A DNA stretch of 56,469 bases from Bacteroidota bacterium (GCA_028288625.1 JAQBNI010000057.1:1-56469), one strand, 5' to 3'. Numbered from the stretch's first letter, positions 43,595 to 54,006 are shown. Notes: generated by a model not told the origin, from the letters alone. Numbers and translations: made by a program.

Positions 43595-44531
43595 ATTTTA
43601 CGGGAAACGCAATGGTTACACCGCTGCTTGCAGTAAAATGCCCGTACCCATTTTCAATATTGCTTTTCAGGTTTGCTCGCTCTTGCTGCCCTTCATTTAA
43701 AAAATCCTGCCCAACCGGGATCTGCTGTATATTCCAGTCATAATAATTTTTACCTACGTTATATAATTGCACGATGAAAGTAATTTCGCGGTAGATATTA
43801 TTATACTGGCTCGGAAAAGTAAAGCTCAATATTTTAAATTGACCGTCAAAACCCGCATCTGTAAAAAATGAGAAACTGTAACCTGATGGGTTTGGAATTT
43901 CAGGAGAATAAGAAGGGATATTAAAAATATGATCGTTTACATAACTGGTATCACCTAGTGAATCGACAACAGGTTTTAATATCTTGTAAAATGCTGTTGC
44001 TAAATAATAATTTTGTACGCCTGCGCTATCCCAGAAAGTTATAGAATATCTTCCCGTGGTTTGGGGGTTTGCAAGATTAGCATGTTCATCTAACGATGCA
44101 TACAATACTTTAGGTGGTGGTGGTAAATATTCCGTTGCATTTGCAGTGCCTAACTGCGGATGCAAAGAAACAATATGATAAGTTTTATTAGGAATAAGAT
44201 GAAAAGAAGAAACATAATTGCCTAATCCGGATAGTGTATCTTTTAATTTGTATGTCAGCGTTTCTTTAAAAACATCATTCTCATACAAATCTACTTTACA
44301 GTCCGATAAAAATTCTACAGGATTAAAATCATCAGGTTGTTTGCTCTTGCTGATGTTCACGGATAAAATATTTCCCGGTGTGAGGTTTGCAAGGATTACT
44401 TGTTTTACCGGCGTGTTTTCATATTTTAAATTGAATTTTTTCTGGCAGGAAATATTCATCACGCATAAACAAAATAAGATTATGATGAATGCGTAATCAG
44501 TAACTCTATATTTTAGCGAATTGAAATTCAT
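43593..44531 (-). CDS. DUF4249 lipoprotein
   Basis: 312 residues from ATG 44531 (MNFNSLKYRV); the TTG at 44543 is rejected. The N-terminus has a hydrophobic stretch and lipobox-like LCVMNISC, then FNLKYENTPVKQVILANLTPG and beta-sandwich strands (HIVSLHPQLGTANATEYLPPPPKV). DUF4249 proteins always sit beside a TonB receptor, as here (one base between genes). They are thought to be surface lipoproteins that act with it. Confidence 0.85.
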   Translation of the reverse strand: MNFNSLKYRVTDYAFIIILFCLCVMNISCQKKFNLKYENTPVKQVILANLTPGNILSVNISKSKQPDDFNPVEFLSDCKVDLYENDVFKETLTYKLKDTLSGLGNYVSSFHLIPNKTYHIVSLHPQLGTANATEYLPPPPKVLYASLDEHANLANPQTTGRYSITFWDSAGVQNYYLATAFYKILKPVVDSLGDTSYVNDHIFNIPSYSPEIPNPSGYSFSFFTDAGFDGQFKILSFTFPSQYNNIYREITFIVQLYNVGKNYYDWNIQQIPVGQDFLNEGQQERANLKSNIENGYGHFTASSGVTIAFPVK

Positions 44532-44532
44532 T

Positions 44533-46965
44533 TTACTTTTCAAATTTTATCGTATAACTAATAGAAGGCAAAACCGGGAATAAGCTCAGCTGCACATATT
44601 TGCGTTGCCTGTTTCCATTTTTGTCAACATCGCCTTGCCTGTAAACCGTGAAAATATTGAAATTGTTATACACGTTATAAACGCTCACATTCAGTTGGTG
44701 TGTAACATGCTTTCCTTTCTTGATATAATTCATCCCGATATCCAGGTGATGATACGCCGGCAACACATAATTGTTCTTTGCATTCCAATACGTATTCATA
44801 TTTTGATCGCCTGTTAAAGGTGTATTAGCAGCGTCATAACTTGTAATCGTATTATCACTTGCAAATTTAGAGTTTGGAGTGGTCATTCTCCAACCGGTAC
44901 CGTACGTCCATGCAATAGAAAAATCAAAATGCTTCTTCAGTTTATATTGTAAAACGATGGATATATCATGGCGCCTGTCGTATTTATAATAATATTCCTT
45001 GCCTTCATTCAACTCGGGAAATTGCCTTGTGCTCCAGCCTAAATTATATTTCACCCACGCAGAAAATTGTCCCTTGGTTTTTGCGAAGAAAAATTCGAGA
45101 CCGTATGCTTTTCCAGTTCCGCTGTTTAACAACTGGTCTTCCCACGAAATTTTATCCAGAATGAAACTTGTCTTGTAACGGTATTCAGAGAGGTGACGCA
45201 TGGTTTTATAATATGCATCTATGCTTGCAGAATACCCTTTGGGATGATCATATTGGATTCCGCCCGAATATTGCCACGATGTTTCAGGTTGAACCTTAGA
45301 AGTTGCCGGCACCCAAACATCATTTTGAATATCACCGGTACTGTTGGTCAGCAAATGCATCGGCTGCACAGTATTTAATACCGATGCGCGAATGCTTAAA
45401 TTGGAAACAGGATGATAGATGGCCTCTACACGCGGCTCCGCATAAAAAAAAGTTTTTTCCTTCGCGTGATACATGAATAATTGTACACCGGTTTTTATAT
45501 CGATCTTATTTTTCCAGGTAAATAAATAATCGAGGTATGTGTAAAGGTCAAAGCCTATTACTTTGGGGTTTGTAAAAGTATCTCTTGAATAAATATTTCC
45601 TGTGCTGTCCTTGTTGGTGATATTTACTGTATTGATGGAAAATGTACGTGCTGCGAATTTTACACCGTAATTCAAATGATGCATGGCATTGATGTGGTGC
45701 GCGATATTTGTTTGCCAGCCATTTTCACTGATCTTCGAAAGCGTATTGTAATCAATAGTATTGATAGCATTGATATAGCGGATATAATCGCGGAAAGTAG
45801 ATTCCAGTTTTTGTTTTGAATCGATTTTGTAAAAACTATAATTGTAAAAATTGGAGATCGTCACTTTTTTTAGCTTGATCCTCCATTCAAGTGTATTTGT
45901 AATATTCATCCACTTCAGTTTCTTTCCACTGTTGTCTTCAGTAAAATTTGTTTCCCTGGGGAATGTCTTGATTTGTTTAAATGAATAAAAATCTTGCCCG
46001 GCATACATGCTCCACCTCAAAGTGTGTTTGTCGTTTATCTTATGTTCGATCGCTCCGTTGATATCATAGAAGAAATATTTTACGGAACCGTCGTCTCCCG
46101 CTGCGCGGTATTGTTTTCTCGACAGCGGACCGGTGAACAAACCTGCATGACATTCTCTCATTGTAAAATTCATGGAGGTTTTACCTTTTTTTAACGGACC
46201 TTCAATATGAATTTTGGAAGTGATGGCGCCGATGGTGAATTCTCCTTTCCAGTGCTCCTTGTTGCCGAAATTCGGTTCGATATTAATGACTGAAGATAAA
46301 CGCCCTCCGTATTGCACGGGAATATACGTTTTGTAAATCTCCATTTGCGATAATGCCTCCGCAGTGAATACAGAAAGGAAACCATAAATATGCGCGACAT
46401 TATAAACCGGTGCATTGTGAAACAACAGCAAGCTTTGATCGGGGCTGCCGCCGCGCACGAAGATGCCACGCGCGCCTTCCTGTCCGCCCTGTATGCCCGG
46501 TGTAAGCAGAATTGCTTTTAGGATATCTTTTTCTCCTACGAACGCGGGCAGGCGCTCTACACTCGCACTGGTGAGCGTCGTCACGCCGGAGGAATTCATC
46601 TCTACGGTCTTGCTAATTTTTTTTGAAGTGACAACAACTTCGCCCAGCCTGTTATCCGGGTTTAAAGAAATATCGAGCGCCATGTTTTTTTCAATGCGTA
46701 CTTCTTTCTTAATGACTTCGTAACCCACACTCGAAAATTCAAAAGCGTACGTTCCTGCTTTTACTTTGAGTTCGTAAAAACCCATGGAATCCGATGCTGC
46801 CAGTGTGCCGCTGATGGAATCATAAATGTTTACAAAAGGAATTGCTTCGAGTGAATTCTTATCTGTAATTTTTCCTTTTAATGTAAAAGTATTCTGAGAA
46901 AACGACAATAGTGTGTTTACGCCAATTACAAGCAGTATTAAGTATTTTAGGAAGGAATGGTGCAT
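44533..46965 (-). CDS. TonB-dependent receptor with carboxypeptidase-like N-terminal domain
   Basis: 810 residues. Signal peptide MHHSFLKYLILLVIGVNTLLSFSQ; carboxypeptidase-like regulatory domain (FTLKGKITDKNSLEAIPFVNIY ... GTYAFEFSSVGYE); plug domain (about 110-215: VTTLTSASVERLPAFVGEKDILKAI and IFVRGGSPDQSLLLFHNAPVYN); a 22-strand barrel ends ...PSISYTIKFEK. It brings an unknown substrate across the outer membrane using TonB energy. There is no SusD partner, but a DUF4249 lipoprotein follows after one base. The usual companion of such pairs is not a polysaccharide locus, so the substrate may be a small molecule or peptide. Confidence 0.93.
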   Translation of the reverse strand: MHHSFLKYLILLVIGVNTLLSFSQNTFTLKGKITDKNSLEAIPFVNIYDSISGTLAASDSMGFYELKVKAGTYAFEFSSVGYEVIKKEVRIEKNMALDISLNPDNRLGEVVVTSKKISKTVEMNSSGVTTLTSASVERLPAFVGEKDILKAILLTPGIQGGQEGARGIFVRGGSPDQSLLLFHNAPVYNVAHIYGFLSVFTAEALSQMEIYKTYIPVQYGGRLSSVINIEPNFGNKEHWKGEFTIGAITSKIHIEGPLKKGKTSMNFTMRECHAGLFTGPLSRKQYRAAGDDGSVKYFFYDINGAIEHKINDKHTLRWSMYAGQDFYSFKQIKTFPRETNFTEDNSGKKLKWMNITNTLEWRIKLKKVTISNFYNYSFYKIDSKQKLESTFRDYIRYINAINTIDYNTLSKISENGWQTNIAHHINAMHHLNYGVKFAARTFSINTVNITNKDSTGNIYSRDTFTNPKVIGFDLYTYLDYLFTWKNKIDIKTGVQLFMYHAKEKTFFYAEPRVEAIYHPVSNLSIRASVLNTVQPMHLLTNSTGDIQNDVWVPATSKVQPETSWQYSGGIQYDHPKGYSASIDAYYKTMRHLSEYRYKTSFILDKISWEDQLLNSGTGKAYGLEFFFAKTKGQFSAWVKYNLGWSTRQFPELNEGKEYYYKYDRRHDISIVLQYKLKKHFDFSIAWTYGTGWRMTTPNSKFASDNTITSYDAANTPLTGDQNMNTYWNAKNNYVLPAYHHLDIGMNYIKKGKHVTHQLNVSVYNVYNNFNIFTVYRQGDVDKNGNRQRKYVQLSLFPVLPSISYTIKFEK

Positions 46966-47007
46966 TCACGCTGATGAGCTGCAAAAATACGAATTGAAAG
47001 AGTTAAA

Positions 47008-47379
47008 TTATAAATCGAACCAAACTTTTGTCTGGTCTTCAGGATAGAAATTATAGTTTATTGTGATTTCAGTATTCGCTTTTATAAATTTTCGCGCCTT
47101 TACTATAAAGAGTTCCTTTTTATAAGGCGTTTCATATACTGCATTCGGGTCATACGAGTGATTATACATCGCGCCATACCCTAACACCACGCCTGCACTG
47201 TTTCCATCATTGCCCCATTGAAAATAATAGTGATAAAGAAGCGTCTTATCAAGGTGCTTGCAATCTTTCGCGGGACAAACAATAACAGGACAAACTTCGA
47301 TGAGGTCGCCTTCGTTCAGGTCTTCTGTGCAGAATACGCCCCTGCCTTTTTTCCGTACTTTTTTTATGTAGAGTTCCAT
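47008..47379 (-). CDS. SET-domain protein, probable protein-lysine methyltransferase
   Basis: 123 residues, a bare SET domain. Motifs: KKVRKKGRGVFCTEDLNEGD (cofactor binding), GYGAMYNHSYDPNAVYE (the NHSxxPN signature) and EITINYNFYP. These enzymes move a methyl group from S-adenosylmethionine to lysine side chains. The bacterial target is unknown. It lies between argS (43 bp downstream gap, same strand) and the TonB receptor; no functional link is visible. Confidence 0.88.
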   Translation of the reverse strand: MELYIKKVRKKGRGVFCTEDLNEGDLIEVCPVIVCPAKDCKHLDKTLLYHYYFQWGNDGNSAGVVLGYGAMYNHSYDPNAVYETPYKKELFIVKARKFIKANTEITINYNFYPEDQTKVWFDL

Positions 47380-47442
47380 TTTTATAATCTATTAATACAA
47401 ATACTTTTGTATTTAGTTGTGAGAAATCTGTTTAGTGATAAT

Positions 47443-49218
47443 TTACATTCTCTCCGGTACTTCAATTCCTACAATTGAAAAACATTTCCTGATCATTTTT
47501 CCGGTAAAGTCGGTGAGTTGTACTCGAAAGATCTTTTGTTCCTCTTTATCGGCGGCTAAGATAGAACAATCCGCGTAAAATTTATTATAAGTTTTTGCTA
47601 TCTCGTATGCATAATCAATAAGCTTTGAAGGGTTCATTTCTGTGCATGCTTCATTCAATACAATAGGATACTTATACAATAATTTTATCATTTCTAATTC
47701 CGTTGGATGCAATGCCGTGTTCCCATGATCTGCATTTACATTACCCTCAAATTTCCTCAATACACTTCTTGTACGCGCATAGGTATATTGCACGAACGGT
47801 CCTGTGTATCCATGCAGGTCGATACTTTCTTTAGGGTCGAATAATATTCTTTTCTTAGGATCAACTCTTAACAGGAAAAATTTCAGTGCTCCCAAACCTA
47901 TGGTGCGAAATAACGCGGTTTTTTCTTCTTCTGTGAAATCATCAATTTTTCCGAGTACTTCAGTTTGTTCTCTTGCAGCGTTGATCATATCTCCTATAAG
48001 ATCATCCGCATCTACTACAGTGCCTTCACGTGATTTCATTTTACCTTCCGGGAGATCTACCATGCCGTAAGAAAAATGCTTCATGCCGTTTGCATAAGGT
48101 CTATCCAGTTTTTGCAAAATTAATTTCAATACTTTAAAGTGATAATCCTGCTCGTTGCCTACAACATAAATAGATTGATCCATTTTAAAGTCGCTGTACT
48201 TCAGATCCGCGGTGCCTAAGTCCTGCGTAATGTAAACAGAAGTACCATCGGCGCGCAATACAAGCTTATTATCAAGCCCGTCTGCAGTCAGATCGATCCA
48301 TACGCTGCAATCATCCTTTTTATAAAAAACATTTTTTTGTAATCCTTCTTCTACAATAGTTTTTCCAAGAAGATAGGTTTCCGATTCATAATATATTTTG
48401 TCGAAATCAACACCCAGATTTTTATAGGTGATTGCAAAACCGTCATACACCCAACTGTTCATTTTTTGCCATAATTCCATCACTTGCGAATCACCGTTCT
48501 CCCATTTTACCAGCATTTCCTGGGCTTCGAGGATAAGTGGTGCCTGCTTTTCCGCTTCTTCCGTGGTTTTTCCGGAAGCAATCAACTCCGCTATTTGTTG
48601 TTTATAGTGCTTATCAAATTCTACATAATATTTTCCGACGAGCTTATCGCCTTTTACATTTGCTGTTTGAGGTGTTTCACCGTTGCCAAATTTTTGCCAG
48701 GCGAGCATGCTTTTACAAATGTGAATGCCCCTGTCGTTGATAAGGTTTGCCTTTACCGTATGATATCCGTTTGCATTAAAAACGCCTGCAAGTGCAAATC
48801 CCAGCACGTTATTCCGTACGTGTCCGAGATGCAGCGGTTTGTTTGTATTCGGTGAAGAATATTCTATGAGAACTGTTTCGTTTTTTGCGATGATTTTTTC
48901 GTGTGAATTTTGCCGGTAAGAATTGGTGAAATCATCCAGCCAGTATTTTTCGGAAACAGAAAGATTTAAAAATCCTTTGATAATATTATAAGCATCAACC
49001 TTCGAATTATTTGCCACTAAATATTCGCCAATCAATTTGGCAGATTCTTCGGGATTCTTTTTCGTGAATTTTAATAAAGGAAATACAACAAGCGTAATAT
49101 CACCGGTGAATTCTTTCGGTGTATCATTGATCGTGATCTTATCGGAAATGATGTCACTGCCAAATAAAGTTGGGAAAGCTTTAACCACCGCATCCTGTAT
49201 CTCCTCGTAAATATTCAT
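47443..49218 (-). CDS. argS: Arginyl-tRNA synthetase
   Basis: 591 residues from ATG 49218 (MNIYEEIQDAVV); TTG 49227 is rejected. Charges tRNA-Arg. HIGH signature in YSSPNTNKPLHLGHVRN, and the class I second signature in GKMKSREGTVVDADDL. The N-terminal additional domain and C-terminal anticodon-binding DALR helix bundle (YTYARTRSVLRKFE) are intact. A divergent arginine decarboxylase gene starts 178 bp away, so two arginine-linked genes face each other here. Confidence 0.96.
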   Translation of the reverse strand: MNIYEEIQDAVVKAFPTLFGSDIISDKITINDTPKEFTGDITLVVFPLLKFTKKNPEESAKLIGEYLVANNSKVDAYNIIKGFLNLSVSEKYWLDDFTNSYRQNSHEKIIAKNETVLIEYSSPNTNKPLHLGHVRNNVLGFALAGVFNANGYHTVKANLINDRGIHICKSMLAWQKFGNGETPQTANVKGDKLVGKYYVEFDKHYKQQIAELIASGKTTEEAEKQAPLILEAQEMLVKWENGDSQVMELWQKMNSWVYDGFAITYKNLGVDFDKIYYESETYLLGKTIVEEGLQKNVFYKKDDCSVWIDLTADGLDNKLVLRADGTSVYITQDLGTADLKYSDFKMDQSIYVVGNEQDYHFKVLKLILQKLDRPYANGMKHFSYGMVDLPEGKMKSREGTVVDADDLIGDMINAAREQTEVLGKIDDFTEEEKTALFRTIGLGALKFFLLRVDPKKRILFDPKESIDLHGYTGPFVQYTYARTRSVLRKFEGNVNADHGNTALHPTELEMIKLLYKYPIVLNEACTEMNPSKLIDYAYEIAKTYNKFYADCSILAADKEEQKIFRVQLTDFTGKMIRKCFSIVGIEVPERM

Positions 49219-49395
49219 CGTATGCAAAGATATTACATTTGATTTCCCTCCTCATTAAATAATCAAGAACTTTGATGCAAACCAGAGAGTTGACATAATA
49301 TATATTAATCAATTACAATTGCTTCAAACTTCTTACATTTGTGGTTGTTTAAAATATTTTTCACAATAGCAATTACATAACTCCCGTATTAAAGA

Positions 49396-50784
49396 ATGAG
49401 AGACCGTTATATAGACCTGATCGAACAAACATATTATTTTCCCCAAGACAGTTTTGATCTGGAAGATAACTGGTTGAGATTTCACAAAATTGATCTGAAG
49501 AGCGTCATAGAACAGCATGGCGCACCGCTTAAGATAACTTACTTGCCAAAGATCGGTGACAACATCAACCGGGCTCGAAGGTGGTTTTATGAAGCTTTTG
49601 AAAGCGTTGGTTACAACGGGCATTATTATTACTCTTATTGTACCAAGAGCAACCATTTTTCCCACGTGTTGAACGAAGTGCTGAAAAATAATGCGCACCT
49701 GGAAACTTCAAGCGCCTATGACATTGATCTTATCCGCGCATTGCTGAAAAAAAAGAAACTGGATAAGAAGATCCGCATTATTTGCAACGGCTTTAAGCCG
49801 AAACGCTATACGGATTCTATCCTTAGCATCATACGTGATGGTTTTTCCAACGTGGTTTCCGTACTGGATAATATGGATGAGCTCGATGCTTTTTTAAATT
49901 TTGAAAAAGACCTGGTGATCGGCGTTCGTATTGCTGCTGAAGAGGAACCGAACTATCAGTTTTATACTTCACGGCTGGGTATCCGTCAGCGCGACCTTAT
50001 TCCGTTTTATATAGAGAAGGTGAAACCCAACCCGAAGATAAAACTGAAGATGCTGCATTTCTTCATCGATTCAGGTATCAAGGATTCCGCATACTACTGG
50101 AGTGAATTGAATAAATGTCTTGCGATGTACGTGGAGCTGAAACAGGTTTGCCCGGAACTGAATAGTTTAAACATCGGCGGCGGCTTGCCCATCCGTTATT
50201 CGCTGGGTTCAAAGTATGATTATCCTTACCTGATAGAAGAGATTGTTACAAAGATCAAAAATTTCTGCGATGAAGCGGAAATCGAACACCCCAATATTTA
50301 CACGGAGTTTGGAAACTTTACGGTAGGAGAAAGCGGATGTAATATTTTTGAAGTGATCGGTCAGAAAAAACAAAACGACAGTGAGTTATGGTATATGATC
50401 AATGGTTCTCTCATGACTACGGTTCCCGATGTATGGGGAATGAACCAGCGGTTTATTTTATTGCCGATCAACAGCTGGAACCAGGCGTACCAGCGTACGA
50501 TCATCGGCGGACTCAGCTGTGACGTCAGTGATTATTACAACTCTGAAGTTCATATCAACCAGGTGTATATGCCAAAGATCATCGGCGACCAGAAACTGTA
50601 TATTGGTTTTTTTCATACCGGTGCGTACCAGGATTCGTTAAGCGGATATGGAGGTACAAAGCACTGCCTTATTCCATCTCCAAAAAATATTATCATCGAT
50701 AAGGATGCCAACGGCAAATTTACTTACGAAGTATTTGCGGAAGAACAATCTTCCGAAGCGATGCTGAAAGTATTAGGCTATTAA
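49396..50784 (+). CDS. speA: Arginine decarboxylase (PLP-dependent, fold III)
   Basis: Makes agmatine from arginine for polyamine synthesis. 462 residues, the compact form known in Bacteroidota. The PLP-binding region HYYYSYCTKSNHFSHV carries the Schiff-base Lys, and LNIGGGLPIRY (glycine-rich phosphate binding) and SGYGGTKHCL near the C-terminus belong to the PLP alanine-racemase/ODC-like group. An ornithine or diaminopimelate decarboxylase is possible, but the overall pattern fits arginine. ATG at 49396. Confidence 0.83.
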   Translation: MRDRYIDLIEQTYYFPQDSFDLEDNWLRFHKIDLKSVIEQHGAPLKITYLPKIGDNINRARRWFYEAFESVGYNGHYYYSYCTKSNHFSHVLNEVLKNNAHLETSSAYDIDLIRALLKKKKLDKKIRIICNGFKPKRYTDSILSIIRDGFSNVVSVLDNMDELDAFLNFEKDLVIGVRIAAEEEPNYQFYTSRLGIRQRDLIPFYIEKVKPNPKIKLKMLHFFIDSGIKDSAYYWSELNKCLAMYVELKQVCPELNSLNIGGGLPIRYSLGSKYDYPYLIEEIVTKIKNFCDEAEIEHPNIYTEFGNFTVGESGCNIFEVIGQKKQNDSELWYMINGSLMTTVPDVWGMNQRFILLPINSWNQAYQRTIIGGLSCDVSDYYNSEVHINQVYMPKIIGDQKLYIGFFHTGAYQDSLSGYGGTKHCLIPSPKNIIIDKDANGKFTYEVFAEEQSSEAMLKVLGY

Positions 50785-51054
50785 TTGGTTTTCATTTAAA
50801 GGAAATATTACCATAAATAAATTTCCCTTTGTAATTCCCGCTATTTCACTTTAGTTTTATTTCCATATATTTTGGGGAAAGGACTAACTATCAATTCCTT
50901 ATTCAATTTTCCCCCAACTTAGTAACATTATAAAAATAAAAATGTGAATTATTTTTGGTTAATAAATGATTAAACCAGTCTCTTAAGTTAAAAAGTTTAA
51001 AAATATTTTGATTACTTAGCGAATACAATTCTTAACCACAAAAATTATTCTATT
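50785..51054. other. Intergenic region before amt with a long hairpin
   Basis: No gene seen. TTGGGG-AAAGGA (about 50871-50882) and TCCTT...TTTTCCCCCAA (about 50897-50920) form an imperfect inverted repeat. The 130 bp before the amt start are strongly AT-rich. Confidence 0.5.
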
Positions 51055-52425
51055 ATGGCGATGCGAAAAAAGTACATGATTCCCTTCCTGATCTTGTTAG
51101 CAATAATTGTAGCGGGCGCATTTAATCCCGGACAAGTGTTAACCGGCAACACGGCGGGAACTAAATTTAATTCCGGCGATACAGCATGGATGCTGATTGC
51201 AACAGCGCTGGTACTTATTATGACACCGGCTCTCGGTTTTTTTTACGGAGGTATGGCAAACAGGAAAAATATTGTTTCCACGGTTTTCCAGAGTGTGATA
51301 TGCCTCGGATTATTAAGTGTGATCTGGGTGGTTTTCGGTTTTAGCTTATGTTTTGGTCCAAGTATTCACGGAATTATCGGTAACCCGATGACGTACTTTA
51401 TGTTTCGCGGAGTAGGGGAAATGCCGAATGATACTTTTTCTGCAAGCATTCCGTTTGTGATCTTTGCGATGTTCCAATTGAAATTCGCGATCATCACACC
51501 TGCGTTGATCACGGGGTCTTTTGCACAACGCGTAAAATTTTCAGGATACTTATTGTTCATCACTTTATTTTTCATTTTTATATACGCGCCTTTATGCCAC
51601 ATGACCTGGCACCCGGACGGATTGCTGCATAAATTCGGCATACTCGATTTCGCGGGAGGAACGGTGGTGCATATGTCTGCAGGTTTCGCTGCATTAGCGG
51701 GTGCGATGTTCATGGGTCCGCGTACGGAAAGCGAGCGCACGAATGAATATTCAAATATTCCTTTTGTAATTATCGGAACAGGCTTACTGTGGTTTGGCTG
51801 GTTCGGATTCAATGCAGGTTCTGCTTTAGCTGCAAACGGCTTATCGGTAAATGCATTTGCAACAACCAACACCGCTGCAGCGTCTGCGATGATCGCATGG
51901 ATCTTGATGGATGCAATGAGAGGAAATAAAGTTTCTTCCATTGGCGCATGCGTTGGTGCCGTAGTTGGCTTAGTGGCGATCACTCCTGCATGCGGATTTG
52001 TAAACGTAGGAGAAAGTGTAGTGATCGGTGCGGTATCGGCAATGGTGAGTAACATGGCAGTGCATTATAAAAATAAATCAACACTTGATGATACGCTGGA
52101 TGTATTTCCTTGTCACGGTGTTGGCGGTATGATGGGAATGATCTTTACGGGAATTTTCGCAGCAGATTACGGTGTCGGCGGTATACTCGACCAGGCAACT
52201 AACGGTCGTGCAAACTGGGGTCTTGCATACGGACACTTCAAAACGTTTTCACATCATCTTATTGGTCTCGTTGGTGTAGCATTGTTTGCATTCGTCGGTT
52301 CTTACATTTTATATTACATCACTAATTTTATTGATCCTATGCGTGTAACTAAGGAAGAAGAAGAATTAGGACTGGATATTACACAGCATGGAGAATCATA
52401 TCAAAGTCTTAGAATAGATCTTTAA
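51055..52425 (+). CDS. amt: Ammonium transporter, Amt family
   Basis: 456 residues, about 11-12 membrane segments. Signal peptide-like first helix, then AWMLIATALVLIMTPALGFFYGGMANRKN, DFAGGTVVHMSAGFAALAGA (Amt signature with His), WFGFNAGSALAANG, and FPCHGVGGMMGMIFTGIFA with the second pore His. These pass ammonium into the cell. No GlnK regulator gene is beside it, which is more unusual than for most amt genes. ATG at 51055 (or 51061). Confidence 0.95.
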   Translation: MAMRKKYMIPFLILLAIIVAGAFNPGQVLTGNTAGTKFNSGDTAWMLIATALVLIMTPALGFFYGGMANRKNIVSTVFQSVICLGLLSVIWVVFGFSLCFGPSIHGIIGNPMTYFMFRGVGEMPNDTFSASIPFVIFAMFQLKFAIITPALITGSFAQRVKFSGYLLFITLFFIFIYAPLCHMTWHPDGLLHKFGILDFAGGTVVHMSAGFAALAGAMFMGPRTESERTNEYSNIPFVIIGTGLLWFGWFGFNAGSALAANGLSVNAFATTNTAAASAMIAWILMDAMRGNKVSSIGACVGAVVGLVAITPACGFVNVGESVVIGAVSAMVSNMAVHYKNKSTLDDTLDVFPCHGVGGMMGMIFTGIFAADYGVGGILDQATNGRANWGLAYGHFKTFSHHLIGLVGVALFAFVGSYILYYITNFIDPMRVTKEEEELGLDITQHGESYQSLRIDL

Positions 52426-52456
52426 TCCACACCAAGCATTTTTTATAGATTTTTGG

Positions 52457-52486
52457 AGCCCACTCGCCAGAGTGGGCTTTTTTATT
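52457..52486 (+). terminator. Terminator after amt
   Basis: AGCCCACTC-GCCA-GAGTGGGCT followed by a T run. Confidence 0.85.
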
Positions 52487-52627
52487 ATAGTGAGCATTCT
52501 TCCATAAGTTGTTAGTTCTCATCTTAATAAAGAAAATGTTTGAAAATAATTAATATACAACGATAGAAATTTGTTTTTTTAATATGTAGAATTTACACAT
52601 AAATTCAATCCATCAAAGATTGAGTTT

Positions 52628-53965
52628 ATGTGGTATAAAATATTTACTTACAGCGTTCTTATCATCACTATAAACGGTCTCTTTTTATTTTCTCCAAAGC
52701 CTTTGACGAAAGCGAATAATTACTCGGGAGAATACATACATATTTCAAAGGCAGGTTTTGTATTATTCAGCGATTCCTATCAGTACACATTTTTATCGAG
52801 CCGCCCTTCTTTGTTATTGGATAAAAATTTTAACGCCGTACGACAAAACAGACCAATGTATATTTATGCAGGTTTTTTGATCGGTAAGTGTTTCGACTGG
52901 CTGCTAAAAAATGATTCTTCGGATTTCGTAAATGAATATCTTAAAAAAATACTGGGTCAAAAAAATATCAATGAGAAACTCGCCAGCAGTCCTTTTATAA
53001 AACAATATAAAGTAAATCAAAATGGAAATCTCGTGATGATGATGTTTCCATATTACCTGGCTTATCTCTTCCTGAATTTTATTTTTTTATTAGCTGCATT
53101 GTTATTGTTTGACAGGCTGCTAAAACTGATGAACGTAAAACAATGCATTATATATTTTTTAAATCTTTTGATTGTTTGCAGCGGGGTTGTTAAAGCATTT
53201 TTCTTTTCCGCACACGAGCAAATGTTCGCCATCGTTGCCTGTATTTTATTAATGAATATTTTTTACAGTTATCTTACTTCAGGCTTATCAGATCGCAAAG
53301 TATATTTGTTATCCTTTTTTACAGGATCGTTGTGCCTGGCATACGGAAGCCTTGTTTTATATGTCCCGTGTTTGTTTATTGCAAATTATTTACTCGACCG
53401 CAAACCCTATTTTTCTTTTCAAAGAATATTTTTCCTGTTTTTGAATGCTGTAATATTTGCTTTGCCTAACCTGGTATGGATGTGGATCTGCATTATCTAT
53501 TCGGGGCATTATCTCAATACAGAAGTGGAATCATTCAGGGAATTTATATGGATAGCAGATGGCTGGAAAGGCGGACCTGCATTTCTGCTTTCTTTATTTC
53601 TTCACCATACTTCGCGATTTTTATATCCCGTGCTCATTACGCTGCCGGTATATCTTATTGCGTGGAGGAAATTGATAACGCTCAATCATAAAAAAGAAAT
53701 AGCTTATCCAATCACAATTTTCAGAACGTTTATTATGTGGATGTTTGTGTTGTACTTTATATTTTTCTGGTTGCTTGGATATTATAATTTCCGGCTGATC
53801 TACACCTGCGTCCCCATAATTTTTGCAGGTATTGCGATGGAGTTGCACGCAGGCTTATCCGGAGGAACGCTGAAAGAAATAAAACTTGTAAAAATAATGA
53901 AGGTGTTGTCTGTTACGTGGATCGTATGGACGGTAGTCAAGTACGGGCCTTTCCCTTTTCAATAG
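52628..53965 (+). CDS. Multi-pass membrane protein of unknown function, 445 residues
   Basis: Some nine or ten hydrophobic segments (VLIITINGLFLF, FIFLLAALLLFDRLL, IIYFLNLLIVCSGVV, FIMWMFVLYFIFFWLLGYYN and others). I do not recognise a family. A luminal loop between helices 1 and 2 contains SRPSLLLDKNFNAVRQNRPMYI, a feature of some GT-C type or polymerase-type membrane proteins, but no motif confirms this. Its stop is 41 bp before the YjbR-like gene start. Confidence 0.7.
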   Translation: MWYKIFTYSVLIITINGLFLFSPKPLTKANNYSGEYIHISKAGFVLFSDSYQYTFLSSRPSLLLDKNFNAVRQNRPMYIYAGFLIGKCFDWLLKNDSSDFVNEYLKKILGQKNINEKLASSPFIKQYKVNQNGNLVMMMFPYYLAYLFLNFIFLLAALLLFDRLLKLMNVKQCIIYFLNLLIVCSGVVKAFFFSAHEQMFAIVACILLMNIFYSYLTSGLSDRKVYLLSFFTGSLCLAYGSLVLYVPCLFIANYLLDRKPYFSFQRIFFLFLNAVIFALPNLVWMWICIIYSGHYLNTEVESFREFIWIADGWKGGPAFLLSLFLHHTSRFLYPVLITLPVYLIAWRKLITLNHKKEIAYPITIFRTFIMWMFVLYFIFFWLLGYYNFRLIYTCVPIIFAGIAMELHAGLSGGTLKEIKLVKIMKVLSVTWIVWTVVKYGPFPFQ

Positions 53966-54006
53966 AATTTTCTGCACGCATACGGCATAAAATTTTATCT
54001 TTAAAT

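Noticed and set aside
51366-52055. 229-codon minus-strand ORF opposite amt
   Set aside because: Long but a shadow of the ammonium transporter, whose motifs are unambiguous; the antisense product is Ala/Pro/Thr low-complexity.
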